Shown here: positions 45,775 through 55,618 of the stretch, piece by piece | Position numbering within the stretch: the stretch's first letter is position 1 | How the letters are laid out: the number at the start of each line of letters is the position of its first letter | From: Candidatus Phytoplasma ziziphi | GTDB taxonomy: Bacteria > Bacillota_I > Bacilli_A > Acholeplasmatales > Acholeplasmataceae | Direction of reading: 5' to 3' | Length of the DNA stretch: 64,000 nt | Assembly: GCF_003640545.1 (NCBI RefSeq) | Contig: NZ_CP025121.1 | Coordinates: forward strand, 1-64,000 | Translations under genes and position numbers: made by a program | The notes under the pieces: model-generated | Told to the model about the DNA's origin: nothing | The model's database searches: none | What the model saw: only the letters and a program-made list of their open reading frames with translations

Positions 45775-46425
45775 TTATTTATTCAAATCCCAATCAATAG
45801 GTAAGATTTTATTTTTGATTAAATAAGAATTAGTTTTAGAAAAAGGTTTAGAACCGAAAAAACCTTTATAAGCTGAAAGGGGTGAAGGATGCGGACTTTT
45901 TAAAATATAATTATTCTCTATATCAATATATTTAATATATTCTTGGGCTAATTTTCCCCACAAAATATAAACTATTTTTTCTTTTTTATTTAAAAATTTA
46001 AAAATATTTTTAGTAAACTCTTGCCATCCAATATTTTGATGACTTAAAGGTTTACCTGCTTCAACTGTTAAAATACTATTTAATAAAAAAACACCTCTTT
46101 TAGCCCATAAAGTTAAATTATTAGTTTTAGAGATTAAATTCACATCATCTCGTAATTCTTTAAAAATATTTTTCAAACTAGAAGGAGTTTTTTCATTTTT
46201 AACACTAAAAGATAAACCATGAGCTTGATTTATATTAAAATAAGGATCTTGCCCTAATATAACTACTTTAACATCTTTAAGAGGAGTCATAACAAAAGCT
46301 TCGAAAATGTTTTTCAAAGGAGGATAAATTTGTTTTTTTATTTCCGATTCAACTTCTAAAAAATTAATTATATTTCGAAAATATTTTTTTTGTCTTTCTT
46401 GATAAATGAATTCTTTCCACGTCAT
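45775..46425 (-). CDS. ung: uracil-DNA glycosylase
   Basis: 216 residues, normal length. The catalytic water-activating loop is VVILGQDPYFN (about 54-64) and the DNA-intercalating loop is KSPHPSPLSAYKG (about 180-192). It removes uracil from DNA; the dUTPase at 59 kb complements it. The gene lies between signal peptidase (46.4-47.0 kb) and rnhC. Confidence 0.97.
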   Translation of the reverse strand: MTWKEFIYQERQKKYFRNIINFLEVESEIKKQIYPPLKNIFEAFVMTPLKDVKVVILGQDPYFNINQAHGLSFSVKNEKTPSSLKNIFKELRDDVNLISKTNNLTLWAKRGVFLLNSILTVEAGKPLSHQNIGWQEFTKNIFKFLNKKEKIVYILWGKLAQEYIKYIDIENNYILKSPHPSPLSAYKGFFGSKPFSKTNSYLIKNKILPIDWDLNK

Positions 46426-46435
46426 TTTATCACTA

Positions 46436-47002
46436 TTATTTATAAAGATTATTTTTTTTCTTCGAACTTAAAAATAAATTTTTCAATAAAAAAGGCATAT
46501 TAGAGAATATAAACAAAATCAAAAAGAAAAAACATAAAAATGTTTTAAAATAAGAAATAGTAAAAATATGTTTCGCTAAAATACCATCGTATTTCGTAGA
46601 GGAACTATCTTTCTTTTGATTATTATCTCCTTTTGTTTCAATTGTTTTTAATTTAGTATTATTGGATACAACCCTATGAATAATAGGTATACCATCAGTC
46701 ATATTTTTATTTTGAAAAATGACAATATCGCCTATGACAATATTTTCTTTTTCTTTATCTGGAATTTTCTTAACTACAACAATATCCTCTTTTTTTATTA
46801 AAGGTTCCATACTTCCGCTTGCAACTTTATAATAATCAATTCTAAAAATGTCCAAAATTTTCTCAGGACCCCAATAGATTCTGCAAATAGATACCACAAA
46901 TAAAAAAAGACAAAAAATATTTAAAATTAAATTAATAACAAACACGACGCTTCTTAAAAAATAATAAATATATTTTTTATAATCATTTGTATTTTGAAAC
47001 AT
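46436..47002 (-). CDS. SipW-type signal peptidase I (S26B)
   Basis: 188 residues with hydrophobic helices at about 15-40 and 148-178. The Ser nucleophile is in YYKVASGSMEPLIKK (Ser64). The position of the usual general-base Lys is His in IPIIHRVVS (His109), which marks the S26B/ER-like class, and the third motif KGDNN holds Asp126. It cleaves exported proteins at the outer face of the membrane. A second, more degenerate paralogue lies at 60.6 kb. It follows the JetB/JetC pair on the same strand but across a 360-base gap. Confidence 0.88.
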   Translation of the reverse strand: MFQNTNDYKKYIYYFLRSVVFVINLILNIFCLFLFVVSICRIYWGPEKILDIFRIDYYKVASGSMEPLIKKEDIVVVKKIPDKEKENIVIGDIVIFQNKNMTDGIPIIHRVVSNNTKLKTIETKGDNNQKKDSSSTKYDGILAKHIFTISYFKTFLCFFFLILFIFSNMPFLLKNLFLSSKKKNNLYK

Positions 47003-47365
47003 ATATTTTTATTTCTACTTTCATAATCTAATTATATTAAATAAAAGATGTTAATATAAATAATTTAATAATATTTTTTCATAAATAATAAAAAAATTAT
47101 TATTAAAAATAATATATCGAAAGTTAAAAAAGAAAAAATATCAAAAATAAATTCTAAAATTTATAATCTGAAATTCAATTTAACTACTTAAGCTAATCTA
47201 TATTAAACTTTATAAAATAAAAAATAATTTAAATAATAAAAAATTAATATAAAAAAATAAATTTTTTTGTCTCAAAATTTAAATTATACAAATAAAATCA
47301 TAATAACAAAAATAATTATATAAACATTTATAAAACAATATTAGAAATCTAAAAGTGAATATATT
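47003..47365. other. AT-rich spacer downstream of the SMC-like gene
   Basis: About 360 bases with no open frame, tRNA or clear hairpin on either strand. A terminator for the SMC-like gene and the promoter of the signal peptidase gene (minus strand) would be expected here, but neither can be singled out. Confidence 0.55.
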
Positions 47366-50300
47366 TTAAATTTCTTTTATAAAGTTTTCTACAATAGCAT
47401 AATTTTTATCTTTAACAACAATTAAATTAGTTTTGACGTGAGGTAAAATATTGAAAATTCTTTGAGGAGGAATTGCAATAAAAAATTGTATTTTTAAACT
47501 ATTGAAAAAAGACATCATAGCATCTATTCTATTTTCGTCCATATTATTAAAAGCTTCATCAAAAAATACTAAACATCCTTTGGATTCACCATTTTCTGCT
47601 AATAATTGTTCAAAACAAATAGCGATAATAATATAAAAAGGTACTTGAGTTTCTCCTCCTGATTTTTCTCTAAAAATTTTAGAAAAAAAAGAAAAATTAC
47701 CATCTTTATCATAAATTTTAATATCATAATTTAAATAATTACGATAATCTAAAAATTGATAAGATATATTCTCATATTCTTGTTCAAAAGACATAATCTT
47801 TTGAAATAATTCATTCAAAACAATATCTTTATAAGATAAATTATTTTCATCCAATAAATCATTTTGTTCTAATTGATGTTCTTGTATATCTAATTTATTT
47901 TCTTGTATAAACAAAGAATAATATTTGTGATATTCAGGTTCCTCAGAAGGTTTAGTAATAATCTGATAATAATCTTCTCCGAAGGGTCTATTTTTTAAAA
48001 TCTGATTTAAATTTTGAATTTGTTGTTGTGATTCTATAATACTTTTTTTTAATTTATTAATAAATTCTTCTTTAAAAATAATTTCTGTTTTTATAGTTAA
48101 TTCTTTGGCTTCTTGTTCATATTTAACTAAATTTTTTGAACTAATTAAATTGTATTCTTTCGCGAAAAAATCAAAACTTTCTGGCTTAGCTTCGATATTT
48201 AACAAATTATAATTATCAATATATGTTTTCATAGCAAATATAAGATCAGTATTTAAAATATTTTTTTGTTTTTCGATGCTTTTTAAATTTTCTTGAATAC
48301 TTTTAGAAATCATTTCATAATTATTCGGATATTCATTTAAATAATTATGAATTTGCACAGAAGCAGCTTCAATATTCAAAATTTCTTTTTTTTCTTCTTC
48401 AAATAATTGTTCTTTATAAAAAATTAACTCTTCTTCTAAATTATTAATTTGAACAATATTTATTTTTTCTTTATTTTGATATTCCGCAATTTGCAATAAA
48501 ATTTGTTCTAATTTTTGAGTTTTTATTTTTTTTTCTTCTTGAGTTTCAAAGATATTATCTTCTAATTTAGTTAAATCAGGATTTAACTGTAATTGTGTTA
48601 TTTTTTCTTCAATATTAACTATATTTTCCTCTTTTTCTTTTTGTTGTTGAAAAAAAGACGAAAAATCCCAATTAACAATAGAAGACATTTTACTTTTTTT
48701 TATAAAAGAAATAATATTTTCATTCTCTCTAAAATAATTTTGTTTATTTAAGAATTCTTCAGTTTGTAAATTTAACTCATTTAAAATAATATCCTTACGT
48801 ATTTTAAAAGAATTAAAACCTATATAAGGAATTTTATAAATTTTAGGATTTAATTTTTTAGCAGTATAATTACTATAAATCATTCCAGAAGGAGTAATAG
48901 CTGTTTTATGATTTTTTAAATTCTCAATATTTAATTCACATTTTATATGTGATAATAATATCTTAACATACTTTAAAACATCTTTATTATCACTAGAAAT
49001 ATGTGAAGCCAAACTATCCAAATTATTAGGTATATCAGGTATTTTTTCGATATTAACTAAACCTACATCATAAATTTTCAAATCATCTTGTAATTTTTCA
49101 TAAATTTTTAAAGCTGAATCGAAATAACGATGATCTATAATTAAATTGAATTTTCTAACACCTAAAAAACCTTCTATAGCGTTTCTCCATAACTCATCTT
49201 TGATTTCGATCAACTCGCACAAAGGATAAACAAAAATATTTTTATTATATTTATTTTTTAATTTTTCTTTTAATAAATTATTGATTTTAAAAAAATGATC
49301 ATTTTTAGAAACATAATTTTGATTAATCATTTCTAATTCATAATTATTTTTATTAATTTTCTCTTTTAAAAGAATCATTTCTTTATTTAAAATATTTTGA
49401 TTAATATTAATATTAATTATTTTTTGAGATAAATAATTAGATATTTCAGCAAAATCTTCTTTTAATATAAAATTTTTTTGTTGTCTAGAATTTTGCAAAA
49501 AAGAATTTATTTTTTGAATACTCTCTTTTAAAAAATTTTCTGGATTTAAAGCAAACAAATTTTCTAAAATGACAATTTCTTCTGCTAATTGTTTTTTTAA
49601 AATATCTATTTGTTCTTGACTTTCTTTAACAAATCTTTGATCCTTAGTTAAATCTTTTTGCAAAGAATATAAAACAGAGCCTAAATTATTTTGAATCTTA
49701 TTAGTTTGTAATTTTAAAATATAATCATTTAAATATTCTATAGATTCATTATATTTTTTTTTATTCAATAATAATTCAGATAATTCTTTATTAATTAATT
49801 CTTTTGTTTTAATTGTATTTTCTAATTTTTTTTCATTTTTTTTAACTAAAACCATTTTTTCTGTTAAAAAATAAATTTTCACTTGAACATCTATTTTTTT
49901 CAAATTTTTATGAATTTCTATAATTTTAGCTAATTCTTTTAATTTTATTTTTTCTATTTCTATTTGAGATTCGATTTTTTTTAATTGTCTAACGTTATTT
50001 TTTAAACCACTAATATTAATAGGATTTTCTTCTAATAAAAAATCAAAAATAAATTTTTGTAAATTCAAAGCTTTAAAAGCTAAAGCTTTCGGTAATATTT
50101 TTAAGTATTTAGAAATATTAATTTGTAAATATTTACCAACTGCATTTTGATATTGTTTTTTAGTATCAAAGAAATTAAAATCTTTATTAAAAGTCCTTAA
50201 ATAATCACGCATATCTTTAATATTTCTTATTTGATCATCAAATGAAAAAATATCTTTTTTTAAATTTATATTAGAGACAAGATAAAATTTTTCTTTTAAT

Positions 50301-50668
50301 AAACCTCTATAAGGTAATTCCAAAACACAACCTAAAATAGTATATTCTTTTTGAGTTTCATCGTAAAATTCTAAAGCAATATGAGTAATAACATCATTAT
50401 TTCTTACAAATTCTTTATTTTCAAGACCGATTTTGCCTTTAATATAACTTTCTAAAGAACGCTTTGCATTTTCGTTAGCAGCTATATTAAATTTAACACC
50501 ATTTCTTTCGCCTATCAAAACATATTGTAAAGCGTCTAATAAAGTAGATTTACCTGACCCATTTTCCCCTGAAATTAAAATATTATCTTTAATTTCTATA
50601 TCTTGATAAGAAAATAAATGCCAATTGATTAATTTTATTCTAGTTAATTTTTTCATTTTCAGCTTCAT
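47366..50668 (-). CDS. jetC: SMC-like ATPase, JetC/MukB-type (Wadjet/Mks core)
   Basis: About 1,100 residues from ATG 50668 (a TTG at 50671 is also possible). Walker A GENGSGKST lies at about 34-42, followed by long coiled coils broken by a hinge-like globular part at about 475-640 (ELWRNAIEGFLGVRKFNLII, then MIYSNYTAKKLNPKIY). The ABC signature region reads REKSGGETQVPFY at about 1000 and Walker B CLVFFDEAFNNMD at about 1035. This order, with the hinge text and the SGGE form, fits the JetC/SbcC-MukB-like family, not Smc or Rad50 with a zinc hook (no CxxC in the hinge). The start overlaps the DUF4194 gene by about 30 bases. No loop-extruding kleisin partner is visible here. Confidence 0.8.
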   Translation of the reverse strand: MKLKMKKLTRIKLINWHLFSYQDIEIKDNILISGENGSGKSTLLDALQYVLIGERNGVKFNIAANENAKRSLESYIKGKIGLENKEFVRNNDVITHIALEFYDETQKEYTILGCVLELPYRGLLKEKFYLVSNINLKKDIFSFDDQIRNIKDMRDYLRTFNKDFNFFDTKKQYQNAVGKYLQINISKYLKILPKALAFKALNLQKFIFDFLLEENPINISGLKNNVRQLKKIESQIEIEKIKLKELAKIIEIHKNLKKIDVQVKIYFLTEKMVLVKKNEKKLENTIKTKELINKELSELLLNKKKYNESIEYLNDYILKLQTNKIQNNLGSVLYSLQKDLTKDQRFVKESQEQIDILKKQLAEEIVILENLFALNPENFLKESIQKINSFLQNSRQQKNFILKEDFAEISNYLSQKIINININQNILNKEMILLKEKINKNNYELEMINQNYVSKNDHFFKINNLLKEKLKNKYNKNIFVYPLCELIEIKDELWRNAIEGFLGVRKFNLIIDHRYFDSALKIYEKLQDDLKIYDVGLVNIEKIPDIPNNLDSLASHISSDNKDVLKYVKILLSHIKCELNIENLKNHKTAITPSGMIYSNYTAKKLNPKIYKIPYIGFNSFKIRKDIILNELNLQTEEFLNKQNYFRENENIISFIKKSKMSSIVNWDFSSFFQQQKEKEENIVNIEEKITQLQLNPDLTKLEDNIFETQEEKKIKTQKLEQILLQIAEYQNKEKINIVQINNLEEELIFYKEQLFEEEKKEILNIEAASVQIHNYLNEYPNNYEMISKSIQENLKSIEKQKNILNTDLIFAMKTYIDNYNLLNIEAKPESFDFFAKEYNLISSKNLVKYEQEAKELTIKTEIIFKEEFINKLKKSIIESQQQIQNLNQILKNRPFGEDYYQIITKPSEEPEYHKYYSLFIQENKLDIQEHQLEQNDLLDENNLSYKDIVLNELFQKIMSFEQEYENISYQFLDYRNYLNYDIKIYDKDGNFSFFSKIFREKSGGETQVPFYIIIAICFEQLLAENGESKGCLVFFDEAFNNMDENRIDAMMSFFNSLKIQFFIAIPPQRIFNILPHVKTNLIVVKDKNYAIVENFIKEI

Positions 50669-51272
50669 CAAAATCCGAATTTAATAATTTTTTATATTGT
50701 TCGACCATATCCAAATCAATGACATAAATAATAGAATTATAAATTGTTATGATCGAGTCATCAGATAAATCATTATCTATATAATTGATAATATTATATC
50801 TTCTAAATAACATTAAAATATTTCTTATTTTTTCTTTAGTTAATTTTTTAACTTCTTTATAAACAATACTGTTTAATTTATGATAAATATCTTGTAAATA
50901 TATTGTAATAACATTACCATAATTAGATTTAATTTCTCTTTTTTGTTGAAATAAAATACGTAAAATTAATAAAATAAGGCTTTCTTCTTTTCTTAATTTT
51001 AATTTATTAAAATGATTTAAATTTTTAATCAAAATAACTTCATCGTATTTTTTAATTTCTAATTGAAAATCAGAAAGTTTAAAAAAAGAAGAAAATAATT
51101 CTTTATATAATAAAATAAAACGATAATCATTGGCGTCTTCTATTTTTTGAATAGTTAAATAATTAACTTGAAATAATTTATTCACAATTTTAGAAAAAAT
51201 ATTTTTCTCTTGTTCTTTTAAAATTTTAAATTTTTCTACAAAAATATAAAATTCTTTTGTCTTTTGATCCAT
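50640..51272 (-). CDS. jetB: DUF4194-like KITE subunit, JetB/MksE-like
   Basis: 210 residues, compact and mostly helical with a winged-helix flavour. The blocks SLILLILRILFQQKREI (about 94-110), then LTKEKIRNILMLFRRYNIINYI (in part; 142-163) and the final SIITIYNSIIYVIDLD fit DUF4194, the KITE-like JetB subunit that binds the SMC-kleisin neck. The call rests on pattern plus its position immediately before and overlapping a JetC-type gene. A search is needed to rule out a more general MukE-like protein. Confidence 0.72.
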   Translation of the reverse strand: MDQKTKEFYIFVEKFKILKEQEKNIFSKIVNKLFQVNYLTIQKIEDANDYRFILLYKELFSSFFKLSDFQLEIKKYDEVILIKNLNHFNKLKLRKEESLILLILRILFQQKREIKSNYGNVITIYLQDIYHKLNSIVYKEVKKLTKEKIRNILMLFRRYNIINYIDNDLSDDSIITIYNSIIYVIDLDMVEQYKKLLNSDFDEAENEKIN

Positions 51273-51356
51273 TGAAAAAATCCTTCGCTAATTAATGAAT
51301 AAGAAAAAAATTATAAAATAAAAATTTATTTCATAATTTTTTAAAATAATAAATTA

Positions 51357-52151
51357 TTAAACTAAATCATGTTTTTTAAAAAAATCATACATTTTATCAT
51401 CGATAATATAATCGGATATTAAATTCGCTTGTTGTCTAACTTCTTCATATTCGCAATTACCCATCGCGATACCTATATCAGCGCGTTCCAACATTTCTTT
51501 ATCATTACAACCGTCTCCTACACAAATTACTTCGTAACCAGGATATTTTTCTTTAATTTTTTGAATTCCATGAAATTTATTAATATTTTTCATTGTCAAA
51601 TCAACATGACTATCCCAATAATAAGTTTTGAACAAATCTAACTCATCTAAAAAAGATTTCATTTTTATTTTTTCTTCTCCGAACAAATTCAACATAAAAA
51701 CTTTTTCTTTTAAATAAAATTCATTATCAACAGAAATATCGAATTTTGTTTGCCAATATTTAATAATTTCCGTTTGATGTAATTGATCTTGATAAAAACA
51801 CGATGATTTATCCATGCTTATAGCCGCGCCTACAAGTTTATATTGAGAATGCAATTTAACTCCTTCTAAAAATTTTTTAATATAATCAACAGGAATCGGA
51901 TTCTCATCAATAATTTGTTTATCTTCTAAAACTAAAGCGCCATTAATCAAAACTAAATATTTAAAACAAGGTAATAAATCACTAATAACATCTAAATTAG
52001 CATGATTTCTTCCAGTAGCGATACCTAAAACTATATTAGGATTTTTAGACAACTCCTCGATTAACTTCTTAGTTTGTGGTAAAACTCTTTTTTTTTCATT
52101 ACAATACAAAGTATCATCTATATCAAAAAAAAATAATCTTTTTTTAATAAT
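51357..52151 (-). CDS. Cof-type HAD phosphatase (probable ATT start)
   Basis: About 264 residues. The catalytic HAD motif I, RLFFFDIDDTLYC, lies upstream of the first ATG, so the ATG at 52109 cannot be the true start. In frame before it are ATT codons at 52154, 52151 and 52148, with GAGG at 52159-52162, so an ATT start is likely. Later motifs are GIATGRN (II), the Lys of motif III, and VGDGCNDKEMLERA (IV). Cof phosphatases act on sugar phosphates, pyridoxal or FMN-type substrates; which one is unknown. It lies just before the DUF4194 gene (84-base gap). Confidence 0.85.
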   Translation of the reverse strand: MIKKRLFFFDIDDTLYCNEKKRVLPQTKKLIEELSKNPNIVLGIATGRNHANLDVISDLLPCFKYLVLINGALVLEDKQIIDENPIPVDYIKKFLEGVKLHSQYKLVGAAISMDKSSCFYQDQLHQTEIIKYWQTKFDISVDNEFYLKEKVFMLNLFGEEKIKMKSFLDELDLFKTYYWDSHVDLTMKNINKFHGIQKIKEKYPGYEVICVGDGCNDKEMLERADIGIAMGNCEYEEVRQQANLISDYIIDDKMYDFFKKHDLV

Positions 52152-52356
52152 AATAAGGCCTCTTTCTTTTTATTAATTTTTTTATAATAATTTAAAATTA
52201 TAACAAAAAATAACTTTTTTTGAATAAAAAAACAAAATTACTTTTAATAACTTATACTTCAACACGAACATATCTTGTTAAATTAATTTCAAATTTATTT
52301 CAGAATTAAAATTATTAAAAATAATTTTGTTTTATTTATTAATAAAATTTAAAATG

Positions 52357-52441
52357 TGGTGTGGATAATGAGACTCGAACTCATAAGAATAAAATTCACA
52401 TATCCCTCAAACATGCGCGTATACCATTCCGCCATATCCAC
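52357..52441 (-). tRNA. tRNA-Leu (GAG)
   Basis: Minus-strand class II tRNA with acceptor GTGGATA/TATCCAC, anticodon stem CATGT/ATATG (one G-U pair) and loop TTGAGGG giving GAG, a long variable arm, T-loop TTCGAGT, discriminator A and encoded CCA (52357-52359). 85 bases including CCA. Confidence 0.92.
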
Positions 52442-52550
52442 AAAAAAATAATAAAACAAAATCTTATTATTTTTTTAAAAATCTTAAAAATTTATATTTT
52501 ATTAGCGAAAAAATAAATTCTAAGTATTCAAAATAAATCAAAAATTAATA

Positions 52551-54176
52551 TTATTCTAACACAAAAACATAAGGATAAATATTATTATTATTTTTAATTT
52601 TCTCTATTTCTAAATTAGGAAATTCTTTTTCCAAAAATAATTCTATTTTTTCTAAATTTTTCTCAAATACATTTTCTTTATGATAAAAAATAGTCAAAAA
52701 ATTATTTTTCGAACTAATCATTTTTTTTAATAAATTTTTAACTAATAAAATTAAATCTTTATCGCTTTCTATAGTTTTATTTTCGAAAATTGATGAAAAA
52801 ATATCTAAATTAATTTGTTCTTTTTTAAAATTCAAAATCTTACCTAATTTAACCTTTTTCATATTTTTTTGAATATTATCCAAATTTTCTTTTAAAGAAA
52901 TAGTTTTATTAAAAACTAAAAGAGCGCTATAAATTTCATGAATACTTTCGGTCGGTATAATTTGTATTTTAAGTTGAGGATATAATTTACAAACTTCCTC
53001 GATAATAGAGATTACTTTAGGTTCATTTGGAAATAATACTATATTTTCGGCATCAACTTTATTAATTATTTTGTTCAAATTTTCTATTGAAAAATCTTTT
53101 GTCTTTAAATTAATAACAAAATCAGATTGTAATTCTTTCAAAGTATCAAAAACTTCTTTCTCTTCGTATTCAGAAACAAAAGTAATAATAGAATATTTAA
53201 CTAAATCTTCTTTATTTTCGTTTTTATTATTAGCAATAAATTCAGAATGTTGTTTTTTCATATCATCAACTTTTGATTTTATCAATTGACCATGCAATAA
53301 TAAATTCTGTAAAACATCATCTGGATTATTAGTATGAATATGAATTTTTAATAAATCATTATTTTTAAATAAAATTAAAGAATCTCCATAATAACTCATT
53401 TGTTTTTTGTAATTATTAATATCGAATTTATCTAAATTATTTAATTTAATAATAAATTCTGTACAATACTGATTTTTGAAATCACTTATTTCATGAATAT
53501 CATGATTCGATTTTAAATCAAAATCTTGAACATCATCATTTTCTAATTCAACATTATCTAAATATAATAACATTCCTTCTAAAATGAAAATAAAACCAGC
53601 CCCACCGCTATCAACTACTTTTGATTTTTTTAAAACAGGTAATAAATTAGGAGTTTTTTGTAAAGAAATTTTAGCATTTTCAATAGTTATTTGGATAACT
53701 TGCTTAATAGTTTTAATTTCTTCTTTTTGTTTTACAGTTTCTTCGATAGATTCTCTTAAAACAGTCAAAATAGTTCCTTCTACTGGTTCAATTACTGCTT
53801 CATAAGCTTTTTGGTAACCATTAACCAAAGAAGAAATAAATTCTTCAACATTAATTTTATTCTTTTGTAAACGATCAATGTAATCATGAATTCCAGAAAA
53901 AAATTGTGATAAAATAACTCCTGAATTTCCTTTCGAACCCATTAATAAAGCATCAGCTAAAACTTTAGTTACTGTAATAATAGAAGAATCATTTATTAAT
54001 TGAAGTTTTTTAACTCCTTCCATCATAGTCATTTGCATATTAGTACCAGTATCGCCATCAGGAACAGGAAAAACGTTTAAATCATTGATTTGTTGGTGAT
54101 TTTTTTTCAAATTAAAAGCGCCGTTTATAATCATTTTTTTAAATAAATCGCCATCTATAATTCTGTATTCTGTCAT
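52551..54176 (-). CDS. fakA: fatty acid kinase subunit FakA (YloV, DAK2 domain)
   Basis: 541 residues, normal. The N-terminal DAK2 domain binds ATP/Mg through NDLNVFPVPDGDTGTNMQ (about 27-44) with LLMGSKGNSGVILSQFFSG (about 76-94), and the C-terminal half is the middle/C domain that meets FakB. It phosphorylates FakB-bound exogenous fatty acids for PlsX/PlsY. No fakB gene (DegV family) is in the window. This fits an organism that takes fatty acids from its host. Confidence 0.93.
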   Translation of the reverse strand: MTEYRIIDGDLFKKMIINGAFNLKKNHQQINDLNVFPVPDGDTGTNMQMTMMEGVKKLQLINDSSIITVTKVLADALLMGSKGNSGVILSQFFSGIHDYIDRLQKNKINVEEFISSLVNGYQKAYEAVIEPVEGTILTVLRESIEETVKQKEEIKTIKQVIQITIENAKISLQKTPNLLPVLKKSKVVDSGGAGFIFILEGMLLYLDNVELENDDVQDFDLKSNHDIHEISDFKNQYCTEFIIKLNNLDKFDINNYKKQMSYYGDSLILFKNNDLLKIHIHTNNPDDVLQNLLLHGQLIKSKVDDMKKQHSEFIANNKNENKEDLVKYSIITFVSEYEEKEVFDTLKELQSDFVINLKTKDFSIENLNKIINKVDAENIVLFPNEPKVISIIEEVCKLYPQLKIQIIPTESIHEIYSALLVFNKTISLKENLDNIQKNMKKVKLGKILNFKKEQINLDIFSSIFENKTIESDKDLILLVKNLLKKMISSKNNFLTIFYHKENVFEKNLEKIELFLEKEFPNLEIEKIKNNNNIYPYVFVLE

Positions 54177-54452
54177 TTTATATTATAAAATCCTTTATTG
54201 TTTTGATAATTTATATTACTAATTATTTCGATAAATTAAAAATAATTATTTATATTATTTTAATTTTTTTAAATAAATAAAAACTAATTATATTATAACA
54301 TAGTTGAAATATTTCAAAATATTGTTTTAAGATTGAATAAAACCTTATATATCTTAATTTATAAAAACTAAATATGTTTTTTTAATAAAAATATATTATA
54401 ATAAGAGATATATTACAATTAAGATTAGAACAAGGATAAAAGTAAAAATATT

Positions 54453-54641
54453 ATGAGTAAATGTTATATTACACAAAAAACAACATTATTCGGGAATAGA
54501 CGTAGTCATGCAATGAACGCTACTAGAAGAACACAAAAAGCTAATTTGCAAAAAGTAAAAATTATAAATGAAAAGGGTGTAAAGATAAAAGTTTACATAT
54601 CAGCCCGCGCATTAAAAAAATTAAAAGTACAAAGAGTTTAA
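54453..54641 (+). CDS. rpmB: 50S ribosomal protein L28
   Basis: 62 residues, normal length. [20 protein letters not shown] and [12 protein letters not shown] match L28, and the C-terminal [12 protein letters not shown] ends it. An AAGGAT site lies upstream. It is the only plus-strand ribosomal gene, divergent from fakA. A 14-bp palindrome, TTGAAATATTTCAA (54304-54317), sits in its upstream region. Confidence 0.95.
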   Translation: MSKCYITQKTTLFGNRRSHAMNATRRTQKANLQKVKIINEKGVKIKVYISARALKKLKVQRV

Positions 54642-54648
54642 TTTTTTA

Positions 54649-54700
54649 AAAAAAATTCAAAATAAAAAATAAATAATATTTTTTTATTTTGAATTTTTTT
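54649..54700. terminator. bidirectional terminator, 21-bp stem
   Basis: AAAAAAATTCAAAATAAAAAA-type arm (54649-54669) pairs with 54680-54700 around a 10-base loop. It separates the convergent rpmB (plus) and cdsA (minus) genes. Confidence 0.8.
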
Positions 54701-54713
54701 ATTTTTTAACTTA

Positions 54714-55616
54714 TTATTTTAAAGAAATATTATTATATATATAAGGATAACTTAATAAACCTATAACACAAAAAGATAAAAATAATAAAGAATCAAAACG
54801 ATCTAATAAACCGCCATGTCCTGGTATTATACTTCCGAAATCTTTAATTGAAAAATCTCTTTTCAATTTAGAAGAGATAAGATCTCCAAATTGAGACATA
54901 ATGCAGCTAAAAAAAGTAAAAAACCAAAATGGTATCGTTTTAAATCCGAAACAACATAAAATAATAATAAACGAAACTATAACACCACAAAAAAAACCTT
55001 CCCAAGTTTTTTTAGGACTAACACTCGGATATAAAAGATTTTTACCAAATAAAATTCCGCCTAAAAAAGCGAAACTATCACTAGAAATAGTAATAATAAA
55101 AAGATAAAGAAACCATTTATAATCTAAACAAACTAAAGTAAAAAAACAAGCACTAGAAAAAACAATATATAATAAAATTAATAAAAAAAAATTTAAATTT
55201 TCTGTTCTAAACTTATGAATAAATAAAAAACATATCCATAAACAAATCAAAAAAAACAAAAAACAAAATAAAAAATATTCTTGCGCAAATATTTTTTGTA
55301 ATAATTTTATAATCGGTTGTTCTTCAGACGAAAAAACCGATCCATCGTTCTTGTTATGAAAAAAATTCAACAAAAAAGATAAAAAATAACAAAAAAATAA
55401 AAAAACAAAAATAAACAAAATAATTTGTAAAAATTTACTTTTTGTTAATTTCGTCGCATTTAATACTTCTTTGACAGAACCTATCATAATTACAAAAATA
55501 CCAAATAAACAAAAATTAGTAAAAAAATTTAGATCAGAAATACAATAAAAACATAAAGTTATTAAAAATAAAACTAATCCAATATAAATTTTGTTAAAAG
55601 ATATTTGTTTTTTCAT
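54714..55616 (-). CDS. cdsA: phosphatidate cytidylyltransferase
   Basis: 300 residues with about eight membrane segments. The C-terminal signature is present: PKKTWEGFFCG then SQFGDLISSKLKRDFSIKD and IIPGHGGLLDRFDSL, with the conserved Asp residues. It makes CDP-diacylglycerol from phosphatidate, the next step after PlsY and PlsC. It follows frr with a 2-base gap. Confidence 0.96.
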   Translation of the reverse strand: MKKQISFNKIYIGLVLFLITLCFYCISDLNFFTNFCLFGIFVIMIGSVKEVLNATKLTKSKFLQIILFIFVFLFFCYFLSFLLNFFHNKNDGSVFSSEEQPIIKLLQKIFAQEYFLFCFLFFLICLWICFLFIHKFRTENLNFFLLILLYIVFSSACFFTLVCLDYKWFLYLFIITISSDSFAFLGGILFGKNLLYPSVSPKKTWEGFFCGVIVSFIIILCCFGFKTIPFWFFTFFSCIMSQFGDLISSKLKRDFSIKDFGSIIPGHGGLLDRFDSLLFLSFCVIGLLSYPYIYNNISLK

Positions 55617-55618
55617 TT

